From: Collimonas sp. PA-H2
GTDB taxonomy: Bacteria > Pseudomonadota > Gammaproteobacteria > Burkholderiales > Burkholderiaceae_D
Assembly (NCBI RefSeq): GCF_002564105.1
Contig: NZ_PDBX01000001.1
Coordinates: 1,426,001 to 1,490,000, forward strand
Length of the DNA: 64,000 nt
Direction: 5' to 3'
The notes beneath the pieces were generated by a model. It was given only the letters and a program-made list of their open reading frames with translations, ran no database searches and was not told the origin of the DNA. Shown here in pieces: positions 31,001-37,737 of the stretch. The position numbers and the translations under genes were made by a program. Position 1 is the first letter of the stretch, and the number at the start of each line of letters is the position of its first letter.

Positions 31001-34000
31001 CGAGGTCGACGTCGACAGCGACGATACGCTGCTGTTGGTGGTGCTCAGACCACTGGACAACGAAGTGACGTTACTGTTCGTCGTACTCAGGCCTGTCGAA
31101 GTCGAAGTCGACAAGGACGAAACACTGCTGTTGGTGGTGCTGAGACCACTGGACAACGAAGTGACGTTGCTGTTCGTCGTGCTCAGACCACTGGACAACG
31201 AAGTGACGTTACTGTTCGTCGTGCTCAGACCCGTCGAAGCCGAGGTCGATAGTGACGATACGCTGCTGTTGGTGGTACTCAGGCCGCTGGACAACGAAGT
31301 GACGTTGCTGTTCGTCGTGCTCAGACCCGTCGAAGCCGAGGTCGATAGTGACGATACGCTGCTGTTGGTGGTGCTGAGACCACTGGACAACGAAGTGACG
31401 TTGCTATTCGTCGTACTCAGACCTGTTGAAGTCGAAGTCGACAGCGAGGATACGCTGCTGTTGGTAGTGCTCAGGCCACTGGACAGCGAAGTGACGTTGC
31501 TGTTCGTCGTACTCAGACCCGTCGAAGTCGAGGTCGACAGCGACGATACGCTGCTATTCGTCGTGCTCAAGCCGGTCGAAGTTGACGTCGATAGTGAAGA
31601 TACGCTGCTGTTGGTGGTACTCAGGCCGCTGGACAACGAAGTAACGTTGCTGTTCGTCGTGCTCAGACCGCTGGACAGCGAAGTAACGTTGCTGTTCGTC
31701 GTGCTCAGGCCACTGGACAGCGAAGTGACGTTGCTATTCGTCGTGCTCAAGCCGGTCGATGCAGAAGTCGACAACGAGGACACATTACTGTTGGTGGTGC
31801 TCAGGCCACTGGACAACGAAGTGACGTTGCTGTTCGTCGTACTCAGACCCGTCGAAGCCGAGGTCGACAACGACGATACGCTGCTGTTGGTGGTGCTGAG
31901 ACCGCTGGACAGCGAAGTAACGCTGCTGTTAGTCGTGCTGAGGCCACTGGACAACGAAGTGACGTTGCTGTTTGTCGTGCTCAAGCCGGTCGAGGTCGAA
32001 GTCGACAGCGACGATACGCTGCTGTTGGTGGTGCTCAGACCGCTGGAAAGCGAAGTAACGTTGCTGTTCGTCGTACTCAGGCCTGTCGAAGTCGAAGTCG
32101 ACAAGGACGAAACACTGCTGTTGGTGGTGCTGAGACCACTGGACAGCGAAGTAACGTTGCTGTTGGTCGTGCTCATGCCGGTCGAAGTCGACGTCGACAG
32201 CGACGATACGCTGCTGTTGGTGGTGCTGAGACCGCTGGACAACGAAGTGACGTTGCTGTTGGTCGTGCTCAAGCCGGTCGAGGTCGACGTCGACAGCGAC
32301 GATACGCTGCTGTTGGTGGTGCTCAGACCACTGGACAATGAAGTAACGTTACTGTTCGTCGTACTCAGGCCTGTCGAAGTCGAAGTCGACAAGGACGAAA
32401 CACTGCTGTTGGTGGTGCTGAGACCGCTGGACAGCGAAGTGACGTTGCTGTTCGTCGTGCTGAGGCCACTGGACAACGAAGTGACGTTGCTGTTTGTCGT
32501 GCTCAAGCCGGTCGAGGTTGACGTCGACAGCGACGATACGCTGCTGTTAGTGGTGCTCAGACCGCTGGAAAGCGAAGTAACGTTGCTGTTCGTCGTACTC
32601 AGGCCTGTCGAAGTCGAAGTCGACAAGGACGAAACACTGCTGTTGGTGGTGCTGAGACCGCTGGACAGCGAAGTGACGTTGCTGTTCGTCGTGCTCAGAC
32701 CCGTCGAGGTCGAGGTCGACAGTGACGATACGCTGCTGTTAGTCGTGCTGAGGCCACTGGACAACGAAGTGACGTTGCTGTTTGTCGTGCTCAAGCCGGT
32801 CGAGGTCGACGTCGACAGCGACGATACGCTGCTGTTGGTGGTGCTCAGACCACTGGACAATGAAGTAACGTTACTGTTCGTCGTACTCAGGCCTGTCGAA
32901 GTCGAAGTCGACAAGGACGAAACACTGCTGTTGGTGGTGCTGAGACCGCTGGACAGCGAAGTGACGTTGCTGTTCGTCGTGCTCAGGCCACTGGACAACG
33001 AAGTGACGTTACTGTTCGTCGTGCTCAGACCCGTCGAGGTCGAGGTCGACAGTGACGATACGCTGCTGTTAGTCGTGCTGAGGCCACTGGACAACGAAGT
33101 GACGTTGCTGTTTGTCGTGCTCAAGCCGGTCGAGGTTGACGTCGACAGTGACGATACGCTGCTGTTAGTGGTGCTCAGACCGCTGGAAAGCGAAGTAACG
33201 TTGCTGTTCGTCGTACTCAGGCCTGTCGAAGTCGAAGTCGACAAGGACGAAACACTGCTGTTGGTGGTGCTGAGACCGCTGGACAGCGAAGTGACGTTGC
33301 TGTTCGTCGTGCTCAGACCCGTCGAGGTCGAGGTCGACAGTGACGATACGCTGCTGTTAGTCGTGCTGAGGCCACTGGACAACGAAGTGACGTTGCTGTT
33401 TGTCGTGCTCAAGCCGGTCGAGGTTGACGTCGACAGTGACGATACGCTGCTGTTAGTGGTGCTCAGACCGCTGGAAAGCGAAGTAACGTTGCTGTTCGTC
33501 GTACTCAGGCCTGTCGAAGTCGAAGTCGACAAGGACGAAACACTGCTGTTGGTGGTGCTCAGACCACTGGACAACGAAGTGACGTTGCTAGTGGTCGTAC
33601 TCAGACCACTCGATAAAGAATTAATGCTGCTAGTGTGACTAGACAAGCCGGTCGAGGTCGATGTTGACAGTGACGAAACACTGCTGTTGGTGGTGCTGAG
33701 ACCGCTGGACAGCGAAGTGACGTTGCTGTTTGTCGTACTCAGACCCGTCGAGGTCGAGGTTGACAACGACGATACGCTGCTATTCGTCGTGCTCAGACCT
33801 GTCGAGGTCGAGGTTGACAACGACGATACGCTGCTATTCGTCGTGCTCAGACCTGTCGAAGTCGATGTTGACAATGACGACACGCTGCTATTGGTGGTGC
33901 TCAGACCACTGGACAATGAAGTAACGTTACTGTTCGTCGTACTCAGGCCTGTCGAAGTCGAAGTCGACAAGGACGAAACACTGCTGTTGGTGGTGCTCAG

Positions 34001-37000
34001 ACCGCTGGAAAGCGAAGTAACGTTGCTGTTGGTCGTGCTCAAGCCGGTCGAAGTCGACGTCGATAGTGAAGATACGCTGCTGTTGGTGGTACTCAGGCCG
34101 CTGGACAACGAAGTGACGTTGCTGTTTGTCGTGCTCAAGCCGGTCGAGGTCGAGGTCGACAGTGACGATACGCTGCTGTTGGTGGTGCTGAGACCGCTGG
34201 ACAACGAAGTGACGTTGCTGTTTGTCGTGCTCAAGCCGGTCGAGGTTGACGTCGACAGCGACGATACGCTGCTGTTAGTCGTGCTCAGACCACTGGACAG
34301 CGAAGTAACGTTGCTGTTCGTCGTGCTCAGACCTGTCGAAGTCGAGATTGACAGTGACGACACGCTGCTATTGGTGGTGCTCAGACCACTGGACAATGAA
34401 GTAACGTTACTGTTCGTCGTACTCAGACCCGTCGAAGTCGAGGTCGACAACGAGGACACATTGCTGTTAGTCGTACTCAGGCCTGTCGAAGTCGAAGTCG
34501 ACAAGGACGAAACACTGCTGTTGGTGGTGCTCAGACCGCTGGACAGCGAAGTGACGTTGCTACTCGTCGTACTCAGACCTGTTGAAGTCGAAGTCGACAG
34601 CGAGGATACGCTGCTGTTAGTAGTGCTCAGGCCACTGGACAACGAAGTAACGTTGCCGTTCGTCGTACTCAGGCCTGTCGAAGTCGAAGTCGACAAGGAC
34701 GAAACACTGCTGTTGGTGGTGCTGAGACCACTGGACAGCGAAGTGACGTTGCTGTTCGTCGTGCTCAGACCTGTTGAAGTCGAAGTCGACAGCGACGACA
34801 CGCTGCTGTTGGTGGTGCTGAGTCCGCTGGACAGCGAAGTGACGTTGCTGTTTGTCGTACTCAGACCCGTCGAGGTCGAGGTTGACAACGACGATACGCT
34901 GCTATTCGTCGTGCTCAGACCTGTCGAAGTCGATGTTGACAGTGACGACACGCTGCTATTGGTGGTGCTCAGACCGCTGGACAGCGAAGTAACGTTGCTG
35001 TTGGTCGTGCTCAGACCTGTCGAAGTTGATGTCGACAGTGACGACACGCTGCTGTTGGTGGTGCTCAGACCACTGGACAGCGAAGTGACGTTGCTGTTCG
35101 TCGTGCTCAGACTCGTCGAAGTCGAGGTCGACAGCGACGATACGTTGCTATTAGTCGTACTCAGACCACTCGATAAAGAATTAATGCTGCTAGTGTGACT
35201 GGACAAGCCGGTCGAGGTCGATGTCGATAGCGACGATACGCTGCTGTTGGTGGTGCTGAGACCGCTGGACAGCGAAGTGACGTTGCTGTTTGTCGTGCTC
35301 AAGCCGGTCGAAGTCGATGTCGACAACGACGATACGCTGCTATTCGTCGTGCTCAGACCTGTCGAAGTCGATGTTGACAGTGACGACACGCTGCTATTGG
35401 TGGTGCTCAGACCACTGGACAATGAAGTAACGTTACTGTTCGTCGTACTCAGACCCGTCGAAGTCGAGGTCGACAACGAGGACACATTGCTGTTAGTCGT
35501 GCTCAGGCCGCTAGACAACGAAGTGACGTTGCTGTTTGTCGTACTCAAGCCTGTCGAAGTCGAGGTCGACAACGACGACAGGCTGCTATTCGTTGTGCTC
35601 AAACCTGTCGAAGTTGACGTCGACAGTGACGATACGCTGCTGTTGGTGGTGCTGAGACCACTCGACAAAGAATTAATGCTGCTAGTGTGACTGGACAAGC
35701 CGGTCGAGGTCGATGTTGACAGCGACGATACGCTGCTGTTGGTGGTGCTGAGACCGCTGGACAGAGAAGTAACGTTGCTGTTCGTCGTACTCAGACCTGT
35801 CGAAGTTGACGTCGACAGTGACGACACGCTGCTGTTGGTGGTGCTTAGGCCACTGGACAGCGAAGTGACGTTGCTAGTGGTCGTACTCAGACCACTCGAT
35901 AAAGAATTAATGCTGCTAGTGTGACTGGACAAGCCGGTCGAGGTCGAAGTCGACAGTGACGATACGCTGCTGTTGGTGGTGCTCAGTCCAGTCGACAAAG
36001 AATTGATGCTGCTGGTATGGCTCGACAGGCCGGTCGAAGTCGAAGTCGACAGCGATGCGATACCAGTAGAAACCGAACCCGCGACCGTAGATAATTGAGA
36101 AACGTTGACTGCATCGGTTTGAGCCGTACCGGCGGCCACGCCGGTGATAGTACGATTGCCAACGTTGACTTCACCGCTTGACGTTTGAGCTGCGGCTAGG
36201 CCAAAAGCGGTGTAACCAGATTGCGCACCAACCGTGGTTGCTGAATTATTGCCCAACGCAACGCTATTGGCGTTACTCGCATTCGCCCCGGTGCCGATCG
36301 CGATGCCATTGACAACGGACGTCGTCGCGCCATTGCCGAAAGCCATGGAATTGGTCGCTGCGGCCGACGTGACGGCTGTTTGCCCGATCGCAATCGACTG
36401 GGCGCCATTGGCGGTCGCGCCCGCCAAGCTGCCGCCATTGCCACCACCAATGGCGACTGATGAGGCTCCGGTGGATACGGCATCATTCCCCAGAGCATAA
36501 GAGCCTGTGCCGCTGGCCTTGGCGCCCGAACCGATCGCGGTCGAGCTGCCGCCCGTGGCGTTGGCCATCGCATTGTTGCCTATAGCAACGTTGTAGCCTG
36601 AGCCACCGCTGCCGGCATTGGCTCCACTGCCCAAGGCCACGTCGGAGACATTGGAAGCGTTCGCGCCGACTCCTATCGCAGTCGCACTGTTGCCGCCGGC
36701 ATTCGCGCCATCGCCAAATGCGGCAGAGCTGGTGCCGCTAGCGCTGGCGGCATTGCCAATCGCGGTCGCATTGGTATTACTGGCGTTTGCGTTGAAACCT
36801 ATCGCCGTCGCGTTGGTGCCGTTGGCTGTCGCTCGGCCTGTACCAGTCGTGGTACCCGCACCAATTGCAATGCCGGTAGTGCTAGCCGTACCAACTGTCG
36901 AACTACTACCGACATAACTTGCCTGCGCCGCCGGCGCATAACCCGCCACTACGCCAGCAACAGCAATGGCCACCGCTGCCGCCACAGTCGACTTGCTGCG

Positions 37001-37084
37001 CTTGCCGCGTGCTGCCGTGTTTTCAGAAACGGCAACCCAGGTGCCAAGCGTTTCACTGTACACGGTGCGATAAATTTTATTCAT
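25088..37084 (-). CDS. Trimeric autotransporter adhesin 3, giant, 3998 aa
   Basis: The largest of the three adhesins. It begins with an ESPR (MNKIYRTVYSETLGTWVAVS), a hydrophobic core and a likely cleavage near AAQAS. Residues about 60-320 are YadA head repeats (TAIGFNANASNTNATAIGNA style), then a neck (DAVNVSQLS). About 3190 residues of stalk follow, alternating 18-residue SLSTSTSTGLSTTNSSVS and 14-residue SLSSGLSTTNSSVS units, with SSHTSSINSLS variants mainly at the N-terminal end. One YFKADG island (coding about 26275-26510), a second head with a cysteine pair, the last neck and the anchor ending VDFKLW close the protein. It lies downstream of the DUF4019 gene (131 bp apart) and ends at a terminator. 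If fully helical, the stalk would be near half a micrometre long. The ligand is unknown. Confidence 0.93.
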   Translation of the reverse strand: MNKIYRTVYSETLGTWVAVSENTAARGKRSKSTVAAAVAIAVAGVVAGYAPAAQASYVGSSSTVGTASTTGIAIGAGTTTGTGRATANGTNATAIGFNANASNTNATAIGNAASASGTSSAAFGDGANAGGNSATAIGVGANASNVSDVALGSGANAGSGGSGYNVAIGNNAMANATGGSSTAIGSGAKASGTGSYALGNDAVSTGASSVAIGGGNGGSLAGATANGAQSIAIGQTAVTSAAATNSMAFGNGATTSVVNGIAIGTGANASNANSVALGNNSATTVGAQSGYTAFGLAAAQTSSGEVNVGNRTITGVAAGTAQTDAVNVSQLSTVAGSVSTGIASLSTSTSTGLSSHTSSINSLSTGLSTTNSSVSSLSTSTSTGLSSHTSSINSLSSGLSTTTSNVTSLSSGLSTTNSSVSSLSTSTSTGLSTTNSNVTSLSSGLSTTNSSVSSLSTSTSTGLSSHTSSINSLSSGLSTTNSSVSSLSTSTSTGLSTTNSSLSSLSTSTSTGLSTTNSNVTSLSSGLSTTNSNVSSLSTSTSTGLSTTNSNVTSLSSGLSTTNSSVSSLSTSTSTGLSTTNSSVSSLSTSTSTGLSTTNSNVTSLSSGLSTTNSSVSSLSTSTSTGLSSHTSSINSLSSGLSTTNSNVSSLSTSTSTSLSTTNSNVTSLSSGLSTTNSSVSSLSTSTSTGLSTTNSNVTSLSSGLSTTNSSVSSLSTSTSTGLSTTNSSVSSLSTSTSTGLSTTNSNVTSLSSGLSTTNSSVSSLSTSTSTGLSTTNSNVTSLSSGLSTTNSSVSSLSTSTSTGLSTTNGNVTSLSSGLSTTNSSVSSLSTSTSTGLSTTSSNVTSLSSGLSTTNSSVSSLSTSTSTGLSTTNSNVSSLSTSTSTGLSTTNSNVTSLSSGLSTTNSSVSSLSISTSTGLSTTNSNVTSLSSGLSTTNSSVSSLSTSTSTGLSTTNSNVTSLSSGLSTTNSSVSSLSTSTSTGLSTTNSNVTSLSSGLSTTNSSVSSLSTSTSTGLSTTNSNVTSLSSGLSTTNSSVSSLSTSTSTGLSTTNSNVTSLSSGLSTTNSSVSSLSTSTSTGLSTTNSSVSSLSTSTSTGLSTTNSSVSSLSTSTSTGLSTTNSNVTSLSSGLSTTNSSVSSLSTSTSTGLSSHTSSINSLSSGLSTTTSNVTSLSSGLSTTNSSVSSLSTSTSTGLSTTNSNVTSLSSGLSTTNSSVSSLSTSTSTGLSTTNSNVTSLSSGLSTTNSSVSSLSTSTSTGLSTTNSNVTSLSSGLSTTNSSVSSLSTSTSTGLSTTNSNVTSLSSGLSTTNSSVSSLSTSTSTGLSTTNSNVTSLSSGLSTTNSSVSSLSTSTSTGLSTTNSNVTSLSSGLSTTNSNVTSLSSGLSTTNSSVSSLSTSTSTGLSTTNSNVTSLSSGLSTTNSSVSSLSTSTSTGLSTTNSNVTSLSSGLSTTNSSVSSLSTSTSTGLSTTNSNVTSLSSGLSTTNSSVSSLSTSTSTGLSTTNSNVTSLSSGLSTTNSSVSSLSTSTSTGLSTTNSNVTSLSSGLSTTNSNVTSLSSGLSTTNSSVSSLSTSTSTGLSTTNSNVTSLSSGLSTTNSSVSSLSTSTSTGLSTTNSNVTSLSSGLSTTNSSVSSLSTSTSTGMSTTNSNVTSLSSGLSTTNSSVSSLSTSTSTGLSTTNSNVTSLSSGLSTTNSSVSSLSTSTSTGLSTTNSNVTSLSSGLSTTNSSVTSLSSGLSTTNSSVSSLSTSASTGLSTTNSNVTSLSSGLSTTNSNVSSLSTSASTGLSTTNSNVTSLSSGLSTTNSNVTSLSSGLSTTNSNVTSLSSGLSTTNSSVSSLSTSTSTGLSTTNSSVSSLSTSTSTGLSTTNSNVTSLSSGLSTTNSSVSSLSTSTSTGLSTTNSNVTSLSSGLSTTNSSVSSLSTSASTGLSTTNSNVTSLSSGLSTTNSSVSSLSTSASTGLSTTNSNVTSLSSGLSTTNSNVTSLSSGLSTTNSSVSSLSTSTSTGLSTTNSNVTSLSSGLSTTNSSVSSLSTSTSTGLSTTNSNVTSLSSGLSTTNSNVSSLSTSASTGLSTTNSNVTSLSSGLSTTNSNVTSLSSGLSTTNSSVSSLSTSTSTGLSTTNSNVSSLSTSTSTGLSTTNSNVTSLSSGLSTTNSSVSSLSTSTSTGLSTTNSSVSSLSTSTSTGLSTTNSSVSSLSTSTSTGLSTTNSNVTSLSSGLSTTNSNVTSLSSGLSTTNSSVSSLSTSTSTSLSTTNSNVTSLSSGLSTTNSSVSSLSTSASTGLSTTNSNVTSLSSGLSTTNSNVTSLSSGLSTTNSNVTSLSSGLSTTNSSVSSLSTSTSTGLSTTNSNVTSLSSGLSTTNSSVSSLSTSTSTGLNTTNSNVTSLSSGLSTINSNVSSLSTSTSTGLSTTNSSVSSLSTSTSTGLSTTNSNVTSLSSGLSTTNSSVSSLSTSTSTGLSTTNSNVTSLSSGLSTTDSNVSSLSTSTSTGLSSTNSNVTSLSSGLSTTNSNVSSLSTSTSTGLSTTNSNVTSLSSGLSTTNSSVSSLSTSTSTGLSTTNSNVTSLSSGLSTTDSSVSSLSTSTSTGLSTTNSNVTSLSSGLSTTNSNVSSLSTSTSTGLSATNSNVTSLSSGLSTTDSNVSSLSTSTSTGLSSTNSNVTSLSSGLSTTNSNVSSLSSGLSTTDSNVSSLSTSTSSGLSTTNSNVTSLSSGLSTTNSSVSSLSTSTSTGLSTTNSNVTSLSSGLSTTDSNVSSLSTSTSTGLSSTNSNVTSLSSGLSTTNSNVSSLSSGLSTTDSNVSSLSTSTSSGLSTTNSNVTSLSSGLSTTNSSVSSLSTSTSTGLSTTNSNVTSLSSGLSTTDSNVSSLSTSTSTGLSTTNSNVTSLSSGLSTTDSNVSSLSTSTSTGLSSTNSNVTSLSSGLSTTNSNVSSLSTSTSTGLSTTNSNVTSLSSGLSTTNSSVSSLSTSTSTGLSTTNSNVSSLSTSTSTGLSTTNSNVTSLSSGLSTTNSSVSSLSTSTSTGLSTTNSNVTSLSSGLSTTNSSVSSLSTSTSTGLSATNSNVTSLSSGLSTTDSNVSSLSTSTSTGLSTTNSNVTSLSSGLSTTNSSVSSLSTSTSTGLSATNSNVTSLSSGLSTTDSNVSSLSTSTSTGLSTTNSNVTSLSSGLSTTNSSVSSLSTSTSTGLSATNSNVTSLSSGLSTTDSNVSSLSTSTSTGLSSTNSNVTSLSSGLSTTNSNVSSLSSGLSTTDSNVSSLSTSTSSGLSTTNSNVTSLSSGLSTTNSSVSSLSTSTSTGLSTTNSNVTSLSSGLSTTDSNVSSLSTSTSTGLSTTNSNVTSLSSGLSTTDSNVSSLSTSTSTGLSSTNSNVTSLSSGLSTTNSNVSSLSTSTSTGLSTTNSNVTSLSSGLSTTNSSVSSLSTSTSTGLSATNSNVTSLSSGLSTTNSNVSSLSTSTSTGLSSTNSNVTSLSSGLSTTNSSVSSLSTSTSTGLSTTNSNVTSLSSGLSTTNSNVSSLSTSTSTGLSSTSSSIGYLSTGLSTTNSNVGSLSTSASALKSSGVVNYFKADGKQNDLDNAFVSPGSNSVAIGANSNNGTRLNVVSVGSLANERQIINVAAGTQNTDAVNVSQLNSLSTATSTGLGSLSTALSSTNSNVNSLSSSTSTGLSTNTSSINSLSTGLSGSTSNVNSLSTGLSTTNGNVSSLSSSTSSGISSLSTGISSLSTGLSQVTSISSGLSNIANGTTSLSTTLTSLVDASKNATANGGTLGGTTIGGANSNGTVQTRGTSGVAISNVVASTCSSVNGVDATGSGLCAQATKDGTTAIGSNAQATDTNATAVGFRALASQAGSVAIGYNARATGDPTVAIGNNALASGNDAVATGAGAQATANNSVALGAYSVADQANTVSVGSSGNERRITNVAAGVNPTDAVNMSQLNNVQNQIGDVKRIAYSGVAMSMAMSGAVTSALERGEGRVGVGIGSYQGYGALALQFRAKSSTGNNTWGVGVSTTGSAWGVSAGVDFKLW
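26500..36060 (-). repeat. Stalk repeat array of adhesin 3
   Basis: About 9.5 kb of alternating 54-bp and 42-bp units, roughly 200 units in all by length. Higher-order structure is visible: a 330-bp block repeated exactly in tandem (28591-28920, 28921-29250) and again at 27247-27576, and a 288-bp block starting at 33081 and again at 33369. The array is prone to assembly collapse, so the copy number should be treated as provisional. Confidence 0.92.
28591..29250 (-). repeat. Exact 330-bp tandem duplication inside the adhesin 3 stalk
   Basis: Bases 28591-28920 and 28921-29250 are identical in my base-by-base reading, and a third copy lies at 27247-27576. Each block encodes 110 residues (four 14-aa and three 18-aa units), so gain or loss keeps frame and coiled-coil register. 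Confidence 0.88.
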
Positions 37085-37102
37085 GACGGGCTCTATGCAA
37101 AA
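37085..37102 (-). promoter_or_regulatory. Conserved pre-start leader of adhesin 3
   Basis: The minus strand reads TTTTGCATAGAGCCCGTC before the ATG, the same motif as before adhesins 1 and 2. Confidence 0.55.
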
Positions 37103-37215
37103 GGTGGTACGGCTTGCAGCATGGGATCAGACCGTTCGCGCAAGCGAGATCACATGGAAAAATGCGAAAAAATCAGGGAATTAACGGAAGACAGATAGTT
37201 GTTGCCGGCGCAGCG

Positions 37216-37737
37216 TCATTTGCCAATGGTCTCTATGGGACCGTACTGGTATCCGACCGGCACCCAATGTTCGTTCTGCCAGACCAGGGCAACCTTCTCC
37301 CAGGCACGCGCCTTGGCATAGCCGGACACAAAGGTGACGCTTGCAAATTCGCCGGGCGGCAAACTGGGATGATCAAGCTGATGTTCCAGCGCCTGCCAGA
37401 ATCGCGAGTCTGGCGCCGGACCAAACTGATCGTGCATGCTGCCGATGTAAGTGACCCAGGTGTTCTGATCCGATTGCGCTTTCATTAGCGCGCTGCTCTG
37501 CTCCCACATCTGCACCGTCTGATTGGCATCGGCCAGGCTCAGCCAATGGCGGGCGACGCCAATTGCCGAATCGGCTGCCGCGGCCTGCTGCGCCATCGCG
37601 CCGGCAGAGGACAGCATGCCAACAGTGAACAGCAAACACAGCTTGCCGAAATTAACGACGCGGCTAAGTCTGATAGCGATCGGCTCAACTTTGGCGAGCC
37701 GAGCCTTGAGGCGCATCATTTGATTTGTTTTTTTCAT
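37216..37737 (-). CDS. DUF4019-type exported protein, adhesin accessory candidate
   Basis: A 173-residue protein with a long signal region (positively charged first 30 residues, hydrophobic LCLLFTVGMLSSAGA, likely cleavage near AMAQQ). The mature part has the DUF4019 pattern: ARHWLSLADANQTVQMWEQS, then a Phe/Gly-Pro-R stretch (GPAPDSRFW), LPPGEFASVTFVSGYA, and the ending WVPVGYQYGP. It should be periplasmic. The ribosome binding site is GGGTGG before the ATG at 37737. It lies 131 bp upstream of adhesin 3 on the same strand, and the leader is shared in part with the adhesin 2 operon. By analogy with small periplasmic partners of other TAAs (SadB for SadA), a role in adhesin passage is plausible but inferred. 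Confidence 0.7.
   Translation of the reverse strand: MKKTNQMMRLKARLAKVEPIAIRLSRVVNFGKLCLLFTVGMLSSAGAMAQQAAAADSAIGVARHWLSLADANQTVQMWEQSSALMKAQSDQNTWVTYIGSMHDQFGPAPDSRFWQALEHQLDHPSLPPGEFASVTFVSGYAKARAWEKVALVWQNEHWVPVGYQYGPIETIGK

Noticed and set aside
11060..36060. CRISPR-like array (regular repeats with variable parts)
   Set aside because: The periodic 54/42-bp units are continuous in-frame codons of adhesins. There are no unique spacers and no cas genes.
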